Positions 46,280-58,389 are shown, counted from the stretch's first letter. The stretch is DNA of 64,000 nucleotides from Alnus glutinosa (GCF_958979055.1 NC_084896.1:27142001-27206000); one strand, 5' to 3'. Notes: generated by a model from the letters alone, not told the origin. A program made the numbers and translations.

Positions 46280-47840
46280 CAGCTGCCACGCACCACTTCG
46301 TAGTATATTTCATAGTGCATGAACACTCTCTCTCTCTCTAGCAGTTCAACTATTCATTAGCAACAAAAATTCAGCCATGGCTGAGCAAGTCCAAGAAACA
46401 TCGCCACAAGTGGTGAACAAGAACAAGAGATTGGGAGAGACGGACGTCCAAGATTGCAGTCTATGGCATCACCTGATCTTCCGCCAAGAGCTGGAAATCG
46501 ATGACCAGAAAGATGCTCTTTGCTGGCTGTGCAACGAGTCAGCATCGGGAAGTCCCGCCTACAAATGCTTGAAATGCAACTTCCACCAACATAAATCATG
46601 CATTGACAGACCACACGGCGTAGATCTTGAAATAGAACATAAATATTGGTGGAAACGACATCACTTGATGCTCATAGCCATAGACATCACTATTAACGTT
46701 GTTTGCTCGGGATGCAAGGAACCAGTATTTGGTCCCGCCTATAAATGCTCCATACCCGAATGCGCCTTCCTTCTCCACGAATCGTGCGGCGAACTATCGA
46801 ACACGATCCAGCACCCTATCCACCCAGACCACACCCTTTTTCTCCAAGAGCCATCAGCGGGTGATGATTGTTCTGTTTGCCACAAAAATTGCAGTGGGTC
46901 CTTCTTTTACTGTTGCCGCCTCTGTTCTTTCAACCTCGACGTCGTATGTGCTTCACGCTGGAGAAGCAACGCCGACGATTGCCTCAAACACGCACTTGTC
47001 CCATTGCGGAAGGGGACACAGTTCACTTGCGAATCTTGTGGCGAGAAAGCCATGGATGGCGGCTACATGTGTAGCGAATGTCGAGTCTTGATTCATGGTA
47101 AGTGTGATCTATTTCCACACAACATCAACACTAAGACACATGATCACTCTCTCGTTCGCACCTATTCTCTAAATTGTCAAGTCAAGAAACAAGACAACGT
47201 GTTCTGTAAAGTCTGTTACAAAACGGTGAAAACAGAGTATGCAGCTTATTTTTGTCGGGAATATGGTTATGTTGCCCACTTGGAATGTGCGAAAGAGCAG
47301 CAATTCCGTTGAATACCTACCTCATTTGGTTCATTTGGTGAGGGACTCGGTCTAGCGGAAGACCAAGATGGAGGTTGGTCCCAGGAAGATCAAACATTTC
47401 AGTCATCCACAACATCACTTAATCCTCACCAATGAAGAGCTCATGGACGACACGCGTTGTGAGGGGTGTATACATATGATCTTTGACGCCCTGTTTTACG
47501 CATGTGTCCAATGCAATTTTTTTCTTCATAATAGATGTGATAAACTACCCTTAAAGATTAAGCGAGGGTATTTCATGAACATTCACTCACCCTCCTCTCT
47601 CAGGCACCATACAAGGATGGATTGTTATGGTGTGATGCTTGTAATCATGGTCGCCATGGCTTCATCTATACATGTGATGAATGTGAATGGTACAATGCTG
47701 TTTAATTCAGACATTCAATGCTGTTTAATTCCGGAAACCCTTAAATATAAAGGTCACCAACACTCTTTCTTTCTTGCTATAAGATCTTTTGAAACTTGCA
47801 ATACTTGCGGTGAAAATAGTGATAGTAATGTGATCTTTGT

Positions 47841-50800
47841 TAGGGGTGAAAACCCGGTCCCGGTTCCCGGTTCCCGGTTTTTGGCCAAAACCGGGAACCG
47901 GAACCGGGGTCCTGGTTATTGGATTTTCAATAACCGGGACCGGATCCGGGTACCCGGATTTCCCGGTTAAACCGGGACCGGATCCGGGTATCACCTATAA
48001 GATTGGTAATTTAAATTTAAGTGAAAAAAACCACCTATAAGATCTAATAATTTGTTCATAGTTATTTCCAAAGCAGAATTTTGGACCCACGTCATATCAT
48101 ATAACATCTCCCATCCAATACAAGTATATATCTAAAGTTGTCCTTCTCTTCAGTCTGGATTTTATCAGTTGGATCATGCTTAATTAAAAAAAAAAACAGA
48201 GGCAGCTATCTTAAATAATAAATGACTGATTAAAAAACAGAGGCTTGTTGGATGAAGAAACAAAGGCAGCAACATAAAACAAATCACTGCCTGGAAAAAT
48301 CTTCACCAACCAAACCAAGAAAAATCCAAAACAGCAGCTATCTAAATAATAAATAAACATTACAAGGAGTAGACATTAAGCCATCAAACAGTCTCCATAA
48401 TGTCTGAAAATTACAAAGATCAACTACCATTTTTAAACAAACCAGCAATCAAAAGTTCATAAACATTAAACATATTAAGAATTAAAAAGTTCAAACCCAA
48501 AAGTTCATAAACATTAAACATATCCAAGCATGGTCTGTGGCTTTTTGTAGCTCTCCTCTCAATCATCAATAACTACAATAGAAGAAAAAAAAATGAGAAT
48601 GAGTAAAATAAATAAATAACAAAAATGAATTAATAATAATGAAAAATAAAATGAATTTATAATCATTTACCATGCTCATCAAAGATTTCAATAATCTTCT
48701 CGTACTCCAAGTCTTGATTGCCCTTTAACCAGTCTTGAGTGCAAATCAAGGCCTCAACTGTCATTGGAGATAATGAACTCCTAAAAGGATCCAATATACG
48801 TCCTCCATTGCTGAATGCAGACTCGGATGCAACTGTGGAAATAGGAATGGCCAATATATCACGGGCTATCTCTGCGAGGATAGGATATTTGGGTGCATTA
48901 ACCTTCCACCAAAGTAAGATGTCAAAATCTTTTGATGTTGCTTCACACCCATCCAAAAAATAACGATCTACCTCCGGCATACACTCCAAGTTGTTCTCTT
49001 CCTCAAGGTGTTGAAATAAGTCATTCATATATTCCGTCTCTGCAAGTGTATCATTAGTGTTATTTCCACTAGCATCTAAAGATGTAACAGTTGAGCTTTC
49101 CAAACTCGCATCAAATTTAGACAAACACCCCCCATATAACTTATTATATTGCTCCCACAAACGGTTCAAGAGGTCTTTCACATTTGTCTCAATTTCTTTT
49201 GCCCACTCAGGGCCACTGCATTTGAGCAAAGAATATTGTAACGCCTTAAACTTGGTACGTGGGTCAAGAACATGAGCAACATACAACAATAAGTTAACCT
49301 TATCCATAGTTCCCCAATACTTTTCATACTTCCTTTTCATATCCCAACTCACTGCACTAAGGATAGAATTAAAACTCATGCATCCATTAGACAATGTTTT
49401 TATGATAATGCAAAGTTGAATGAAATATGCATTGGAGGTAACATGAGTTGAGGTGTACCTTTTTTCTAAGTGGGGAGGTTGGACATTTTTTAAGGTGTAC
49501 CTTCATAGTTGTAGTGCCATTTCTCCAGTGACACGCTAACATCCTATTGCAATAATTGCATTTTGCCTTAGGGTTATCCGAGTCAATTGGTTCCACTTTT
49601 GTAAAGTGCAGCCATACTTCCGACTTATTCACACAATTTTTTTTTTTTGAGGTACCCTTACCCAATTGTGTTTGCAAGGAAGACAAGGGGGTTCCAACAG
49701 TTGTAGATGGTGCTCCAGGTTTGTCATGTGACTCGGTAACATTTTCCATAATAGGACAAGGTGTATGCGTCTCATTAACGGTGTTCTCCATCTGTTAAAT
49801 GTTAAGATTGTTATTTCTTGTTAGCCTATTAAGAAAAATTCACCAAATGGAAGAGTAGAATATTTAAGAAACAAAATATAAATCATAGATTCATATATAG
49901 TGTAGAATTCAGATTTATTTTGAAAGCTTCTAGACTAAATACTGAAAAAATTAAATAATAAAAATAAATATAAAAAAAATTATTAATCAAAAACAAATAT
50001 AACAAGACATATTTGATTAATTGATTATTTCCTCACATAATCATATTTGAGGAAGTCTTTCATTTCAATTTTCATTTTTCACCACCCTTAAATCTCCTTT
50101 CTCTCCCCCATCAGCCACGGTCCCACACCCACCACACCCCAGTAATTTTCAATTTCATTGCCATCTTCTAATCTCAAGAAAGAGTCAAGGGTTTGACTCC
50201 ACTCAATTACATCTATTAAAAAAAAAAAAATCCACTCACTCACTCGAAGCCTCTAGAATCCACTCAAAGCTTTTGAGTCAATTCTTTCTCATCCACGGTC
50301 CCACGCTCTGGCCCCCTCATCTTTTCATATTTTTTTTTAAAGGATAAAACATACTCAGATTTTTATAGAATCGGTGGTCCTCCTTCTTTCTTGTCCTTAT
50401 CTTTTTTATTGCTCTCTTCAACCTCACACCTCCCCTCCCTCTATCTGTGCTTCAATTCTCTCGTGAATCTTCATCTTCTATTTGCTTCAACCCATCTCAA
50501 AGAAATCTCATAATCAAACACACTCAGATTTTTCTTTTAAAAAAGCCCAAATTTCAAAGAAAAATCATATTAAAGATTTAGAGCCTGCAGAAAATAAGAG
50601 CAAATAACTCACAGGGTGTTTACTGCTGAACTTCTGATCTGTTTTGTCTTTTGATCTGTTTTTCCTCTGTTTTGTCTAAATTTTGTTCAATATTTTTTTT
50701 GTCTTTTGTATCACTAAAATTTTATACATGCAGAATGGCCAGTGCAAGATTAATCCAATCGTTAAATCTTCTATTATGGGCACTGCTATTGCTCAAAACA

Positions 50801-51692
50801 GAAGGCGTTATTATATTACTCCTCCAGGATGCAGTAGCAAAAGGAGCTGGTGAGAATACTTTTTCCAGAAAAAAAAAAATGATTAAAAATCGAGCCTTTC
50901 ATCTTCAGATCTTCTTCCTTTCAGATTTCAGTTCTTCCCATAAATAATAAACTCAACAAACCCATTTAACCAAAACCAACAGGAACATAACTTCAGAAGT
51001 CTAAAATCTATAAAATCCCCAAAATCCAGTGCAGATCAGAAGTTCAAATGCAAAGTTAAAGCAGATCTAAAAAAAAAATCTAGATCTAACCTTTGCTCCG
51101 CTTGCTTCGGTGCTTACTTTGCTCCGTCTGCTTCAGAAATCATCAGATCTGTAAAGACGAAATCACTAAGTCAGAAAGTTTTGTTCTTCATGTCCAATAC
51201 CCAGTACAAAGAAAAGAAGAACTGAAGAAGAAACAGAGGCAGCGTGAAATGAATGTAGCGTGCAAAAATAAAAACTCACCTTAAAAAAGAAATGAAGACA
51301 AGATCTGATTCTCCAAGAAGACTTAGAAGAGTGACACCAGCAGAGGAAAAAAAAAGGAAAGAAGAAGATCAGCAGCCGAGCCGGCCCGAGCGACAGACAA
51401 CAGAGAAGAAGAGACTGAAAAGTGAAGAGGAAGAGGCGAAGTCAGTGTGGCGTGAGTTCAGGGGAGGGGGGGTATATTTTTTTTTTTTGTTAATAATTTA
51501 CACCCGGTCCCGGGTTCCCGGTTTAACCGGGAATTTGGAAAACACGAAACCGGGACCGGGACCGGGTACCCCGGGTTCCGGTTTTTAAAAACCGGGTGCC
51601 TACCCGGTTACCGGTTTTCCGGTTTTCCGGTCCCGGTTAGTGCCCGGTTCCGGTTCCGGGCCGGTTATAACCGGCCCGTATTTACACCCCTA
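47841..51692 (-). mobile_element. hAT DNA transposon, internally deleted, 3,852 bp, in the DC1 pseudogene
   Basis: Terminal inverted repeats TAGGGGTGAAAA / TTTACACCCCTA and an 8-bp TSD ATCTTTGT (47,833-47,840; 51,693-51,700), both diagnostic of hAT elements. The intact DC1 copy shows the empty site (GATCTTTGTGTGCAC at about 62,309). Both ends carry ~150-200 bp of CCGGGACCGG, GGATCCGGGTACCCGG and ACCGGTTTTCCGG words in both orientations: strong subterminal repeats. The inside has a BED finger and the C-terminal dimerisation part of a transposase on the minus strand, but not the central catalytic part. 48,000-48,650 and 49,800-51,480 are non-coding. Confidence 0.95.
48663..49791 (-). pseudogene. 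hAT transposase remnant: BED zinc finger plus C-terminal dimerisation domain
   Basis: From ATG 49,791: an N-terminal tail, then SEVWLHFTKVEPIDSDNPKA, KCNYCNRMLACHW ... MKVHLKKCP, a BED finger (C-x2-C...H-x4-C). About 15 codons later the frame runs to a stop at 49,387. In another frame STHVTSNAYFIQLCIIIKTL and then MSNGCMSFNSILSAVSWDMK, VAHVLDPRTKFKALQY, DILLWWKVNAPKYPILAEIA and SAFSNGGRILDPFRSSLSPM give the hAT C-terminal region, ending at 48,663. The part between, several hundred residues with the catalytic RNase H-like fold, is absent. The element therefore cannot make a working transposase and would depend on a relative elsewhere. Confidence 0.88.
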
Positions 51693-52840
51693 ATCTTTGT
51701 GTGCACAGATTGCAAGTTCACATTGCATATTAGATGTGCAACTCTTCCACTTGTAGGTAAATATATATCTACATGATACACATCTCCTAAAACTTTCTTA
51801 TAGACGTGAAGACGATTTCGAAGAGTATTATTGTCTGATTTGTGAAGAAGAAATAGCTCATCCAGATTATTAGTTTTATTATTATGTAAAATGTAAGTTT
51901 AGTGCTCATACTCAATGTATTATTGGGGAGAATCCATGCATTAAGTTTGGAAAAACTTACGTAGATGAAGCTCACCGACATCCTCTCGGATTTGTTCAAA
52001 AGTCTTGGTATTCCCCTCCATGCGATGCCTGTGGTGGGTTCTTTAATAATGTGGCTCTAGAGCGCACTCGATGCAAATTCAATATCCATCCGAGATTTTA
52101 TTGGTGGGAATATTGTTTAGAAAAATATTTTTCAGATCTGTGATGATGTGGCTCTAAGAAAATTATTTTTCTTAGCTTAATTAGTCAATTAAGTACATTT
52201 TCACTTGTTTGATAGATCGAGAGACCTCGAGAATCTCATTCTATATAATCTTGGGTATATTTGTATTTGTTTGTATGTCTACCTTCCAACGTTAATAGAA
52301 AAAAAAAAACTTGCTTCACATCTTTCCAGCATTCCCGTTAATTGTTTTGGCTTGTGCTTTATTCTCAATCTTAAATTTACAACTCGACCATCATCGACGT
52401 ACTTCTATAAGGTCCTTTCAAATAACATCGATCATGATTCATGATCATCATCTGGTGATCAGTAAATATGTGGTTTGAAATTCCTAGCTTGATGAACATA
52501 AAACTCAGGATCATCCTAACTTGTGTTACAAAATTGTCCTTAGCTAGTGGGAGCTAAGGAATCAATTCGGTTAGTCTTGAACCCTCCGCTCCCTACCCTA
52601 AAAGAAAAGATGAGGGCTCACAGTATATATTATATTAATGGTAATTTTCACTACTATATTAGAGAATAAACACTTAGAGAGCAACTCTCCTCTTCGTAAG
52701 TATATATAACATTTCTCATGGACGAAACCAACTCCATACATATATAACATGTCAAATCGAGAAGGCAAAACTTAAATCAAGGGCTCATAAAGTCTATTTT
52801 CTAAGTATAATGAAAAAGGAAAAGGAATGAGACATTTATC

Positions 52841-53126
52841 TGTTAAAAATTATTTTATAAAAATTTAAGTTTGTCTTAAATTTGAATATTTCAACTTTTC
52901 CTCTATTTCTTTTATTATTTGTTGTCCCACGTTGAAAAGTTATGAGTATTTTGTGTGCTTTATAAGTATTATGCTAGTTGCGTCACCTAGTGCATGTCAC
53001 TTTGACACTTTAGATGCACTTAACACGTTCGCATCGTCACACACGAGATTTTTATTAAGTACGTGAGTAATATTTTTGAATACTTAACTGTTTTTTTAAA
53101 CTGTCAGAAACTATATTTTCTTAACA
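52841..53126 (+). mobile_element. Probable solo LTR, 286 bp
   Basis: Starts TGTTAAAAATT and ends TTTTCTTAACA (TG...CA with inverted TGTTAA/TTAACA). The interior has TGTCCCACGTTGAAAAG and CTTTATAAGTATT, a combination common in plant LTRs. The flanks (TTTATC / GATAAA) are inverted rather than direct, so no clean target duplication; an adjacent foldback may have rearranged the right side. Old and isolated. Confidence 0.45.
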
Positions 53127-53128
53127 GA

Positions 53129-53563
53129 TAAATACCCTTTTGCCTCCTGTAGTTTCAAATCTTTATTTTTTGTTCCTTGTGCTTTCATTTTTATCATTAG
53201 TGGTACCTGTACTATGAGAAAAGACGGATATGATACTTCCGTCCATTTTTTTGTCTAAAACTAACAAATTTCTACATTAGCGACACGTGACTGTTATATT
53301 TTTGTATTTATTTATTTTGAGGCTTAAATTGTGTAGCCACATATCGCAATTTAAAAAAAAAAATTGTGGAGCCACATATCTTACTTTTAATGGTGTCATG
53401 TGTCACTGACGTGAAAATTCGTTAGTTTTAGATGGAAAAATGAATGGAGATACTATCTTCGTCTTTTTCCATAGCATATGTACCACTTGTGATAAAAATA
53501 AAAGCACAATGAACAAAAATTAAAAATTTAAAACCACATGAGGACTGTAACGTATTTAACCCT
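53129..53563. mobile_element. Long-TIR foldback element (Mutator-like MITE type), ~435 bp
   Basis: Left arm TCCTGTAGTTTCAAATCTTT, TTGTTCCTTGTGCTTTCATT, TTTATCATTAGTGGTACCTG and GTCTAAAACTAACAAATTT pairs imperfectly with the right arm read in reverse (TCCTCATGTGGTTTTAAATT, TTGTTCATTGTGCTTTTATT, TTTATCACAAGTGGTACATA, ATCTAAAACTAACGAATTT). Arms are ~150 bp. An internal stretch of GTGTAGCCACATAT / ATGTGGCTCCACA type also repeats. No transposase. Confidence 0.7.
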
Positions 53564-53942
53564 CTATTTTATAGTGGTTTGATATTGGTGAGAGCACTTG
53601 TACTCCTTTGTTTCCTATTCCCATTTGTCAAAAACACAAGGTGAAAAGCCTACAGCTAAAGTTACAAGAGTTGGGTCAGCGAACATCAATCATCTCTATT
53701 TTTGTTGAAACAAAAATTTATCTACAGAAAACATTAGACTTCCCTGAATCAATGGATTCCCAGGGTGGCCAAATTCAACAGAAATATAAAGTCTAGGAAA
53801 TAGTTCAAAACCAAGTCCTTATCTTTTTGTTTGACAAGTTTGGAATTTATACTGAAGGTTAGCCAAAATCAGAATCCCAACATGTGCAAAATAAATAGTA
53901 TATTCACAAAGAAAGGTGGAAAAATAATAAAATTAATCTCAC

Positions 53943-53993
53943 CTTGATGATCTCAACTAGTTGGTCAACTCCACTTTCTCCAGGAAACAAAGG
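53943..53993 (-). pseudogene. GSK3/shaggy kinase 51-nt exon, unit 2
   Basis: Same 17 codons (PLFPGESGVDQLVEIIK) with intact AG and GT borders. The downstream kinase exon has been lost with the replaced segment, so this copy is an isolated exon. Confidence 0.85.
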
Positions 53994-54399
53994 CTGAAAG
54001 AGAGAAGTTGGATTAAAAACATGAGTGACAGTGAAAACAGGTCAAAGTATCCAAATAAATTCGAGTATCAACCCAGCTGTCCAAGAAGTAATTTATCCAT
54101 AACGCAACCTGTAGAAATAAGCATAATGCACACCCATTGCATCAAACAAGTCCTATGCCTGCCATGAGTTAAAGGACGAGAATGGTAGAGAAAACAAAAC
54201 CCAGAACCATAATGACAGAAATCAAATTCGAGATTCTAACACCCATTTCATCAAACAAGTACTATGCTTGCCATGAGTTTCAAATAACAAGAGTTGCAGA
54301 CTTGCAGCTCAAAATTGGATAGAAACCTCTCAAAACATCGAAAATTTTGATCGAGAAAACAAAACCCAAAACCATACCTTGATTGATTTTGAAGAAAAA

Positions 54400-54499
54400 A
54401 AAATTTGGACCTTTTCTCGATTTATGCGTGTCATCTTTGCGCAGGGGCCATGCTAATCTTCTCGGTTTCGTTCCAATTTTATCGGATGTCCCGAAGCAC
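54400..54499 (-). pseudogene. U6 snRNA pseudogene, unit 2
   Basis: Same length and position in the unit as the U6 at 44,380, but with changes in critical places: ACAGAGA is ACCGAGA (with ATAC to AAAC just before), the 5' stem is mismatched (GTGCTTCGGGAC), AAGGATGAC is AAAGATGAC, and AGAAATGGTCC is AGAAAAGGTCC. TATA (TTTATATAAC) survives; the upstream ACCACATCG element is gone, the sequence diverging at GATGCTCTAAAGATGAG. Confidence 0.9.
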
Positions 54500-54783
54500 G
54501 AACTTTCCCGCTCTGCTTTGTTATATAAACTCATCTTTAGAGCATCCTCATTGGGCTCTTCACTTCAAAAATTGCATAAAATTTTGGAAAAAGTGCTCAA
54601 AAAATTCCATGCAACAAACTCTTCAAAAAATCCAATTTTTTTTTTTTTGTTTAACCTTTTATTTCATTTTATTGATGTGATACCACCAATCAGTTATGAT
54701 TTAAAAATGTATATATTAAAAAGTTGATTGCAATTTCAAATCAACAAACTAAAATAAAAGTGTAATTTACCACTGCCATTACT

Positions 54784-54808
<25 letters not shown>
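54784..54808 (+). repeat. (TA)n microsatellite
   Basis: About twelve TA units within the shared AT-rich MITE region of unit 2; unit 1 has only ACATAATATAATAG here. Confidence 0.9.
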
Positions 54809-54814
<6 letters not shown>

Positions 54815-54978
54815 GTCATTAATTTTTATTTATTTTTGGAAGAATAAGAAGAAGAAGGAAAAACTTAATTTAATGTCAGATTGTCCAAGTCGATCATAGG
54901 ATTTGATATTAAAGTGTTAGTTTAAGATAAGGAGGAATGTTCAATCTACAATTGAAAAACTAACTTGATATGTAAATA

Positions 54979-55083
<105 letters not shown>

Positions 55084-55809
55084 GGGAATAAACCAAAAGA
55101 ATAGAATTACCAACAAAATAGCAATTTGGATTACTTTTAGCTGGGATGGTTTGGATAATTGGATATTGATTTGGGTCCTCTTTGAACAGGGTCATGAGTG
55201 TGGACTTGGGAGTTAAGACCTTAAGATCACCTTCCATGCTACAAATAGATTGAGCTTTCCTTCTCTCAAATAAACTATAAATCTAAAAACGTTGTATTCT
55301 ACATAAAATGAAACCAAATTAAAACACCTTAGATTTTTTATTCTAACAAGAAAGAGACTTGAATTTTAACCTATAAAAAGTTTTGATAGATACAGAAAAA
55401 GAGAGAATTTTATGTGTTATAAAATTAAATTGCGCACTGTGTATTCTTTATAAAAATTAACGGTCATGATCTGATCACTCCGATGCTTCATGCCAAGTGC
55501 CGCAAGTTCGCCATCTAGGCCCCCTTACAACTCATTGCCACACACATGCGTGTGCGTCCATACTAGAGTTTACACCAAAACATTGCTTCATTTAAAACAA
55601 TAGTTTAGTGTGAGTATTTTTTTTTTGTTTTTGAATAATTTAATGTGAGTTAGACCTTATAAATGACAACTATAATTATTATTTTTTTCCTCACATGGAA
55701 CCTTATTATACCAAGACTCTTTAAAACCTTTTGTTTAAAACATTCTCAAACTTTAAACAAAGATAGATACATAATACATTGATTTTTGAAAACTCTTGGG
55801 AAAACTATA

Positions 55810-57729
55810 TGATGAGTGCCAAAAGGTGTATATTTGGACCCCTTAATTTACATTAGTTAAACCTTTAGCTTTGTTATTTTCTAAATACTTCTTGTTAGTT
55901 TTGGTATTTCAGTGTTTTGCAGGTCTTTGAGAAATAATGTTGTTATTTTTGTGGATTTGACGTAAAGATGCAAGGAAGGTGCAAATCAATTTGTGGGAAC
56001 CAAGTCAAGCACATGTCTCCATAATGGGCAGCAAGTGACAACAAAGATTGAAGAAAATCGTCCAAAATTCCAATATTTCGACAAAGTGGAAAAGTCCAAA
56101 ATTCCAATATTTCAAACAAAGTGGAAAAATCCTTGAGTCATGCATGTCATTTTCTTCATAACTTTCGACTCGAAAATCGGATTGCGTTGATTTTGGTGGC
56201 GTTGGAAAGCTCATGAAAAATTCAACAAATAATTCTGAAATAGGTTTTTTCTATTTCGGACTTATACCATGCCCAAATTGCCCCACAATAAAAGTGCGCA
56301 AATCTGTACGAATTTGGAGTTTGTTTTTTTCCTGCTTTGATTGGATTTTGTATGACTTTGGGGAAAGCCTGCAGCACCGAAAGGCACATGGCTGATTATA
56401 TCACATGAAGACAAAGAGAGCACCATCAAGACTTTGCAACACCTAGCATGGACTTTGTGAAAGAAAAGAAGGCAAATCCGTGAATGAAAAGAGGAGAAGA
56501 AAAAGAAGAAAAGTAATAAAGCATAAAGGCCTAAGCATGGGCTGGAAAATTCTCTCAAAAACTGCTCCAGCAGCACAAACACGTGAGGCACCAAACCTGT
56601 AGCAAAAGCTGCTGGACAGCAGCTCTTCGAATCACACCTGGACAGCACTTGCAACTTGGACAGCTTCTCCAAGACCACTCCGCACCTGTCCACCTTGACC
56701 AGCTGCTGGACAGCAATCTCTTTCCAAACATGTGCACCAAATCAAGACAAGATTCAACACAAATCACGTGAAGACAAGAGAGCAATTTCAGCACAAATCA
56801 CGTGAAGACAAGAGAGCACCGATTTCACGCGTGAATTTCCAAGCTTGGCAACACCAATTTCTTCCCATAGCAAGTCAGACCTAGGACTTATAAATATCAT
56901 GTTTTTCCCTTGTAAGACAGGAGAGGGGAGAGCAGAGGCGTGAGCCTCTTTGGCTTTTGTTCTCATGCAATTTTCTCTTTTGTAAGTCTTTTATTTTCTT
57001 TATGTTTTTAATAAAATTCAGCATTTTATTTTATCATGTGTAGCTAATATTTTCGTTTGGGGTTGAGGATGAAACCTCACCATTGAAGAGAAACTGAGTT
57101 TCGTGCTTGTTCATGCTATTTGAGTTTATGGATTTGATTTCTCATTGCTCTACTTCGGTTTTCTTGAAATGATGTTTTGATATCTCTTGTGGTTTCCGGA
57201 TACAAGTGATGATGTGGAATAAGTTTCATTAAATCGGTTGTTTGGTTTTTCATCTATCAAAACATTAGACATTCATTGTGCGCCGTTTGACTAATACATT
57301 GTTTTATCGGTTAGAATGAAGATATCCATTGTGATTGAATGATACATTGGATGTTTGGATTTCAATTGGTACTCTTTGTGATTTGTGCTATGAACGGAAT
57401 CATTGAATGATCTAAATGATTTTTGAAGCAATGTAGAGCATACCTAAGATTTATAAGTGACAACCTTGAATAAGTGTGATGAGCATGAGATTAGGTTGAT
57501 ATGATTTGGTGAGTGTGAATTCCAAAACCCTAAACCCCTTTATTTTCGTTATTTTCGTTTATACTTTCTTTTAACAAAAACCCTAAATTTGGAACTAGGT
57601 TAAAATAGGATTAGTTTGAATAGAGATTAATTTTCGCAACACAATTCCCTGTGGGATCGACCTCGCACTTGCAATACGCTATATTGCATAACGATTCGTG
57701 CACTTGCGAGTATAATTTAAGACACATCA
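55810..57729 (+). mobile_element. Solo LTR, large Ty3/gypsy-like, 1,920 bp
   Basis: Starts TGATGAGTGCCAAAAGG and ends AAGACACATCA (TGATG/CATCA inverse ends), with the 5-bp direct repeat CTATA at 55,805-55,809 and 57,730-57,734. Near the 3' end it has CCCTGTGGGATCGACCTCG and ACGATTCGTGCACTTGCG, wording I associate with large plant gypsy LTRs; a TATA-like CTTATAAATATC lies near 56,887. No internal coding region, so it is a solo LTR. Two short internal tandem duplications (about 56,062 and 56,764). Absent from unit 1, hence younger than the duplication. Family rank is uncertain. Confidence 0.8.
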
Positions 57730-57734
57730 CTATA

Positions 57735-57870
57735 CATATCTCCCTCAAACTACCATTCGATTGTCAATGTCCACCCAAACTACCAATTGTGTTAATGTCT
57801 CCCATCAAACTATCAAAAAATGTCAAACCACAGGGGGCAAAAATGTGTTTAACCTTTATTATATATGTTG
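57735..57870. mobile_element. Single arm of a long-TIR foldback element
   Basis: CCTCAAACTACCATT, CCACCCAAACTACCAATT, AACCACAGGGGGCAAAAATG and TGTTTAACC match the style of the arm at 53,129-53,563 (CCTGTGGTTT...), but no second arm was found. Confidence 0.4.
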
Positions 57871-58389
57871 CAAAAACTTTATTTACCACCATAATCTTTC
57901 ATCACTTTTGCAATCATATCCTTAAACTTTAAAAAGTGTCAATCCACTTAAGAATGCATGACGTAATACTGATGTGGAATTCAATAATAGGGAAAGAAGA
58001 GAAATACTACACTTTCCAAGAAATATCCCCAAATAATGTGTTACAATCCCATGTAATTTATTATTTTTAAAAATGTGTCATTATCTCATAGGATTGTAAT
58101 ACATGCTTTGGGAATAAAGTTTTGGAGAGAAATTTTGAGAAGTGTAGCATTTTTTGAAAAGGAATAAAAAAAAAATTGATTAATATGATATAAAGTATAA
58201 AGAAGTTTTGAATTTTTTAAAGAAAAGTGGAAAGTTGTTAGGTTAGGATATTTTCAAATTATTTGTCGGAATTTAAAAAAATTTAGGCAAATAATTAAAA
58301 AATATCATTTATAAAACTCACATAACAAAATAAAATTTATACTGTCAAATCACTTACTTGATCAAATAAATTTCATAACTAATCTCTTA

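Larger units (their letters stand above)
46377..52143 (+). pseudogene. DC1 (Cys/His-rich C1) protein pseudogene, split by a hAT element
   Basis: Homologue of the intact gene at 60,842. The start MAEQVQETSPQVVNKNKRLG and the first five C1 modules are open for 311 codons (to 47,312). A 23-bp deletion relative to the intact copy (junction CAGCAATTCCG) then shifts the frame. A second frame continues EVGPRKIKHFSHPQHHLILT..., with further small indels after it. At 47,840 the reading is interrupted by the 3,852-bp hAT element; it resumes at 51,701 (GTGCACAGATTGCAAG) and ends at the equivalent TGA, 52,143, with stops in between. A transcript could still give the 311-aa N-terminal part. The promoter-proximal region matches the intact copy closely. 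Confidence 0.92.
42036..52490. repeat. Segmental duplication unit 1 (GSK3 relic - U6 - DC1 pseudogene)
   Basis: Collinear with unit 2 from GAGCTAAGGAATCAATTCG (42,036 and 52,551) through the GSK3 exon, U6, the (GA)n tract, the DC1 gene and ~340 bp of its 3' flank. Offset is ~10.02 kb at the kinase exon and U6, and 14.47 kb at the DC1 start, because insertions differ. Lines compared by eye show only a few mismatches each. Confidence 0.9.

Noticed and set aside
46357-46614. Minus-strand frames antisense to both DC1 copies (also 60,822-61,073, 61,211-61,606)
   Set aside because: Shadows of the DC1 coding frame; conserved only because the sense strand is.
56262-56693. 143-codon minus-strand frame
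   Set aside because: Lies within the 1.92-kb solo LTR; no domain visible.
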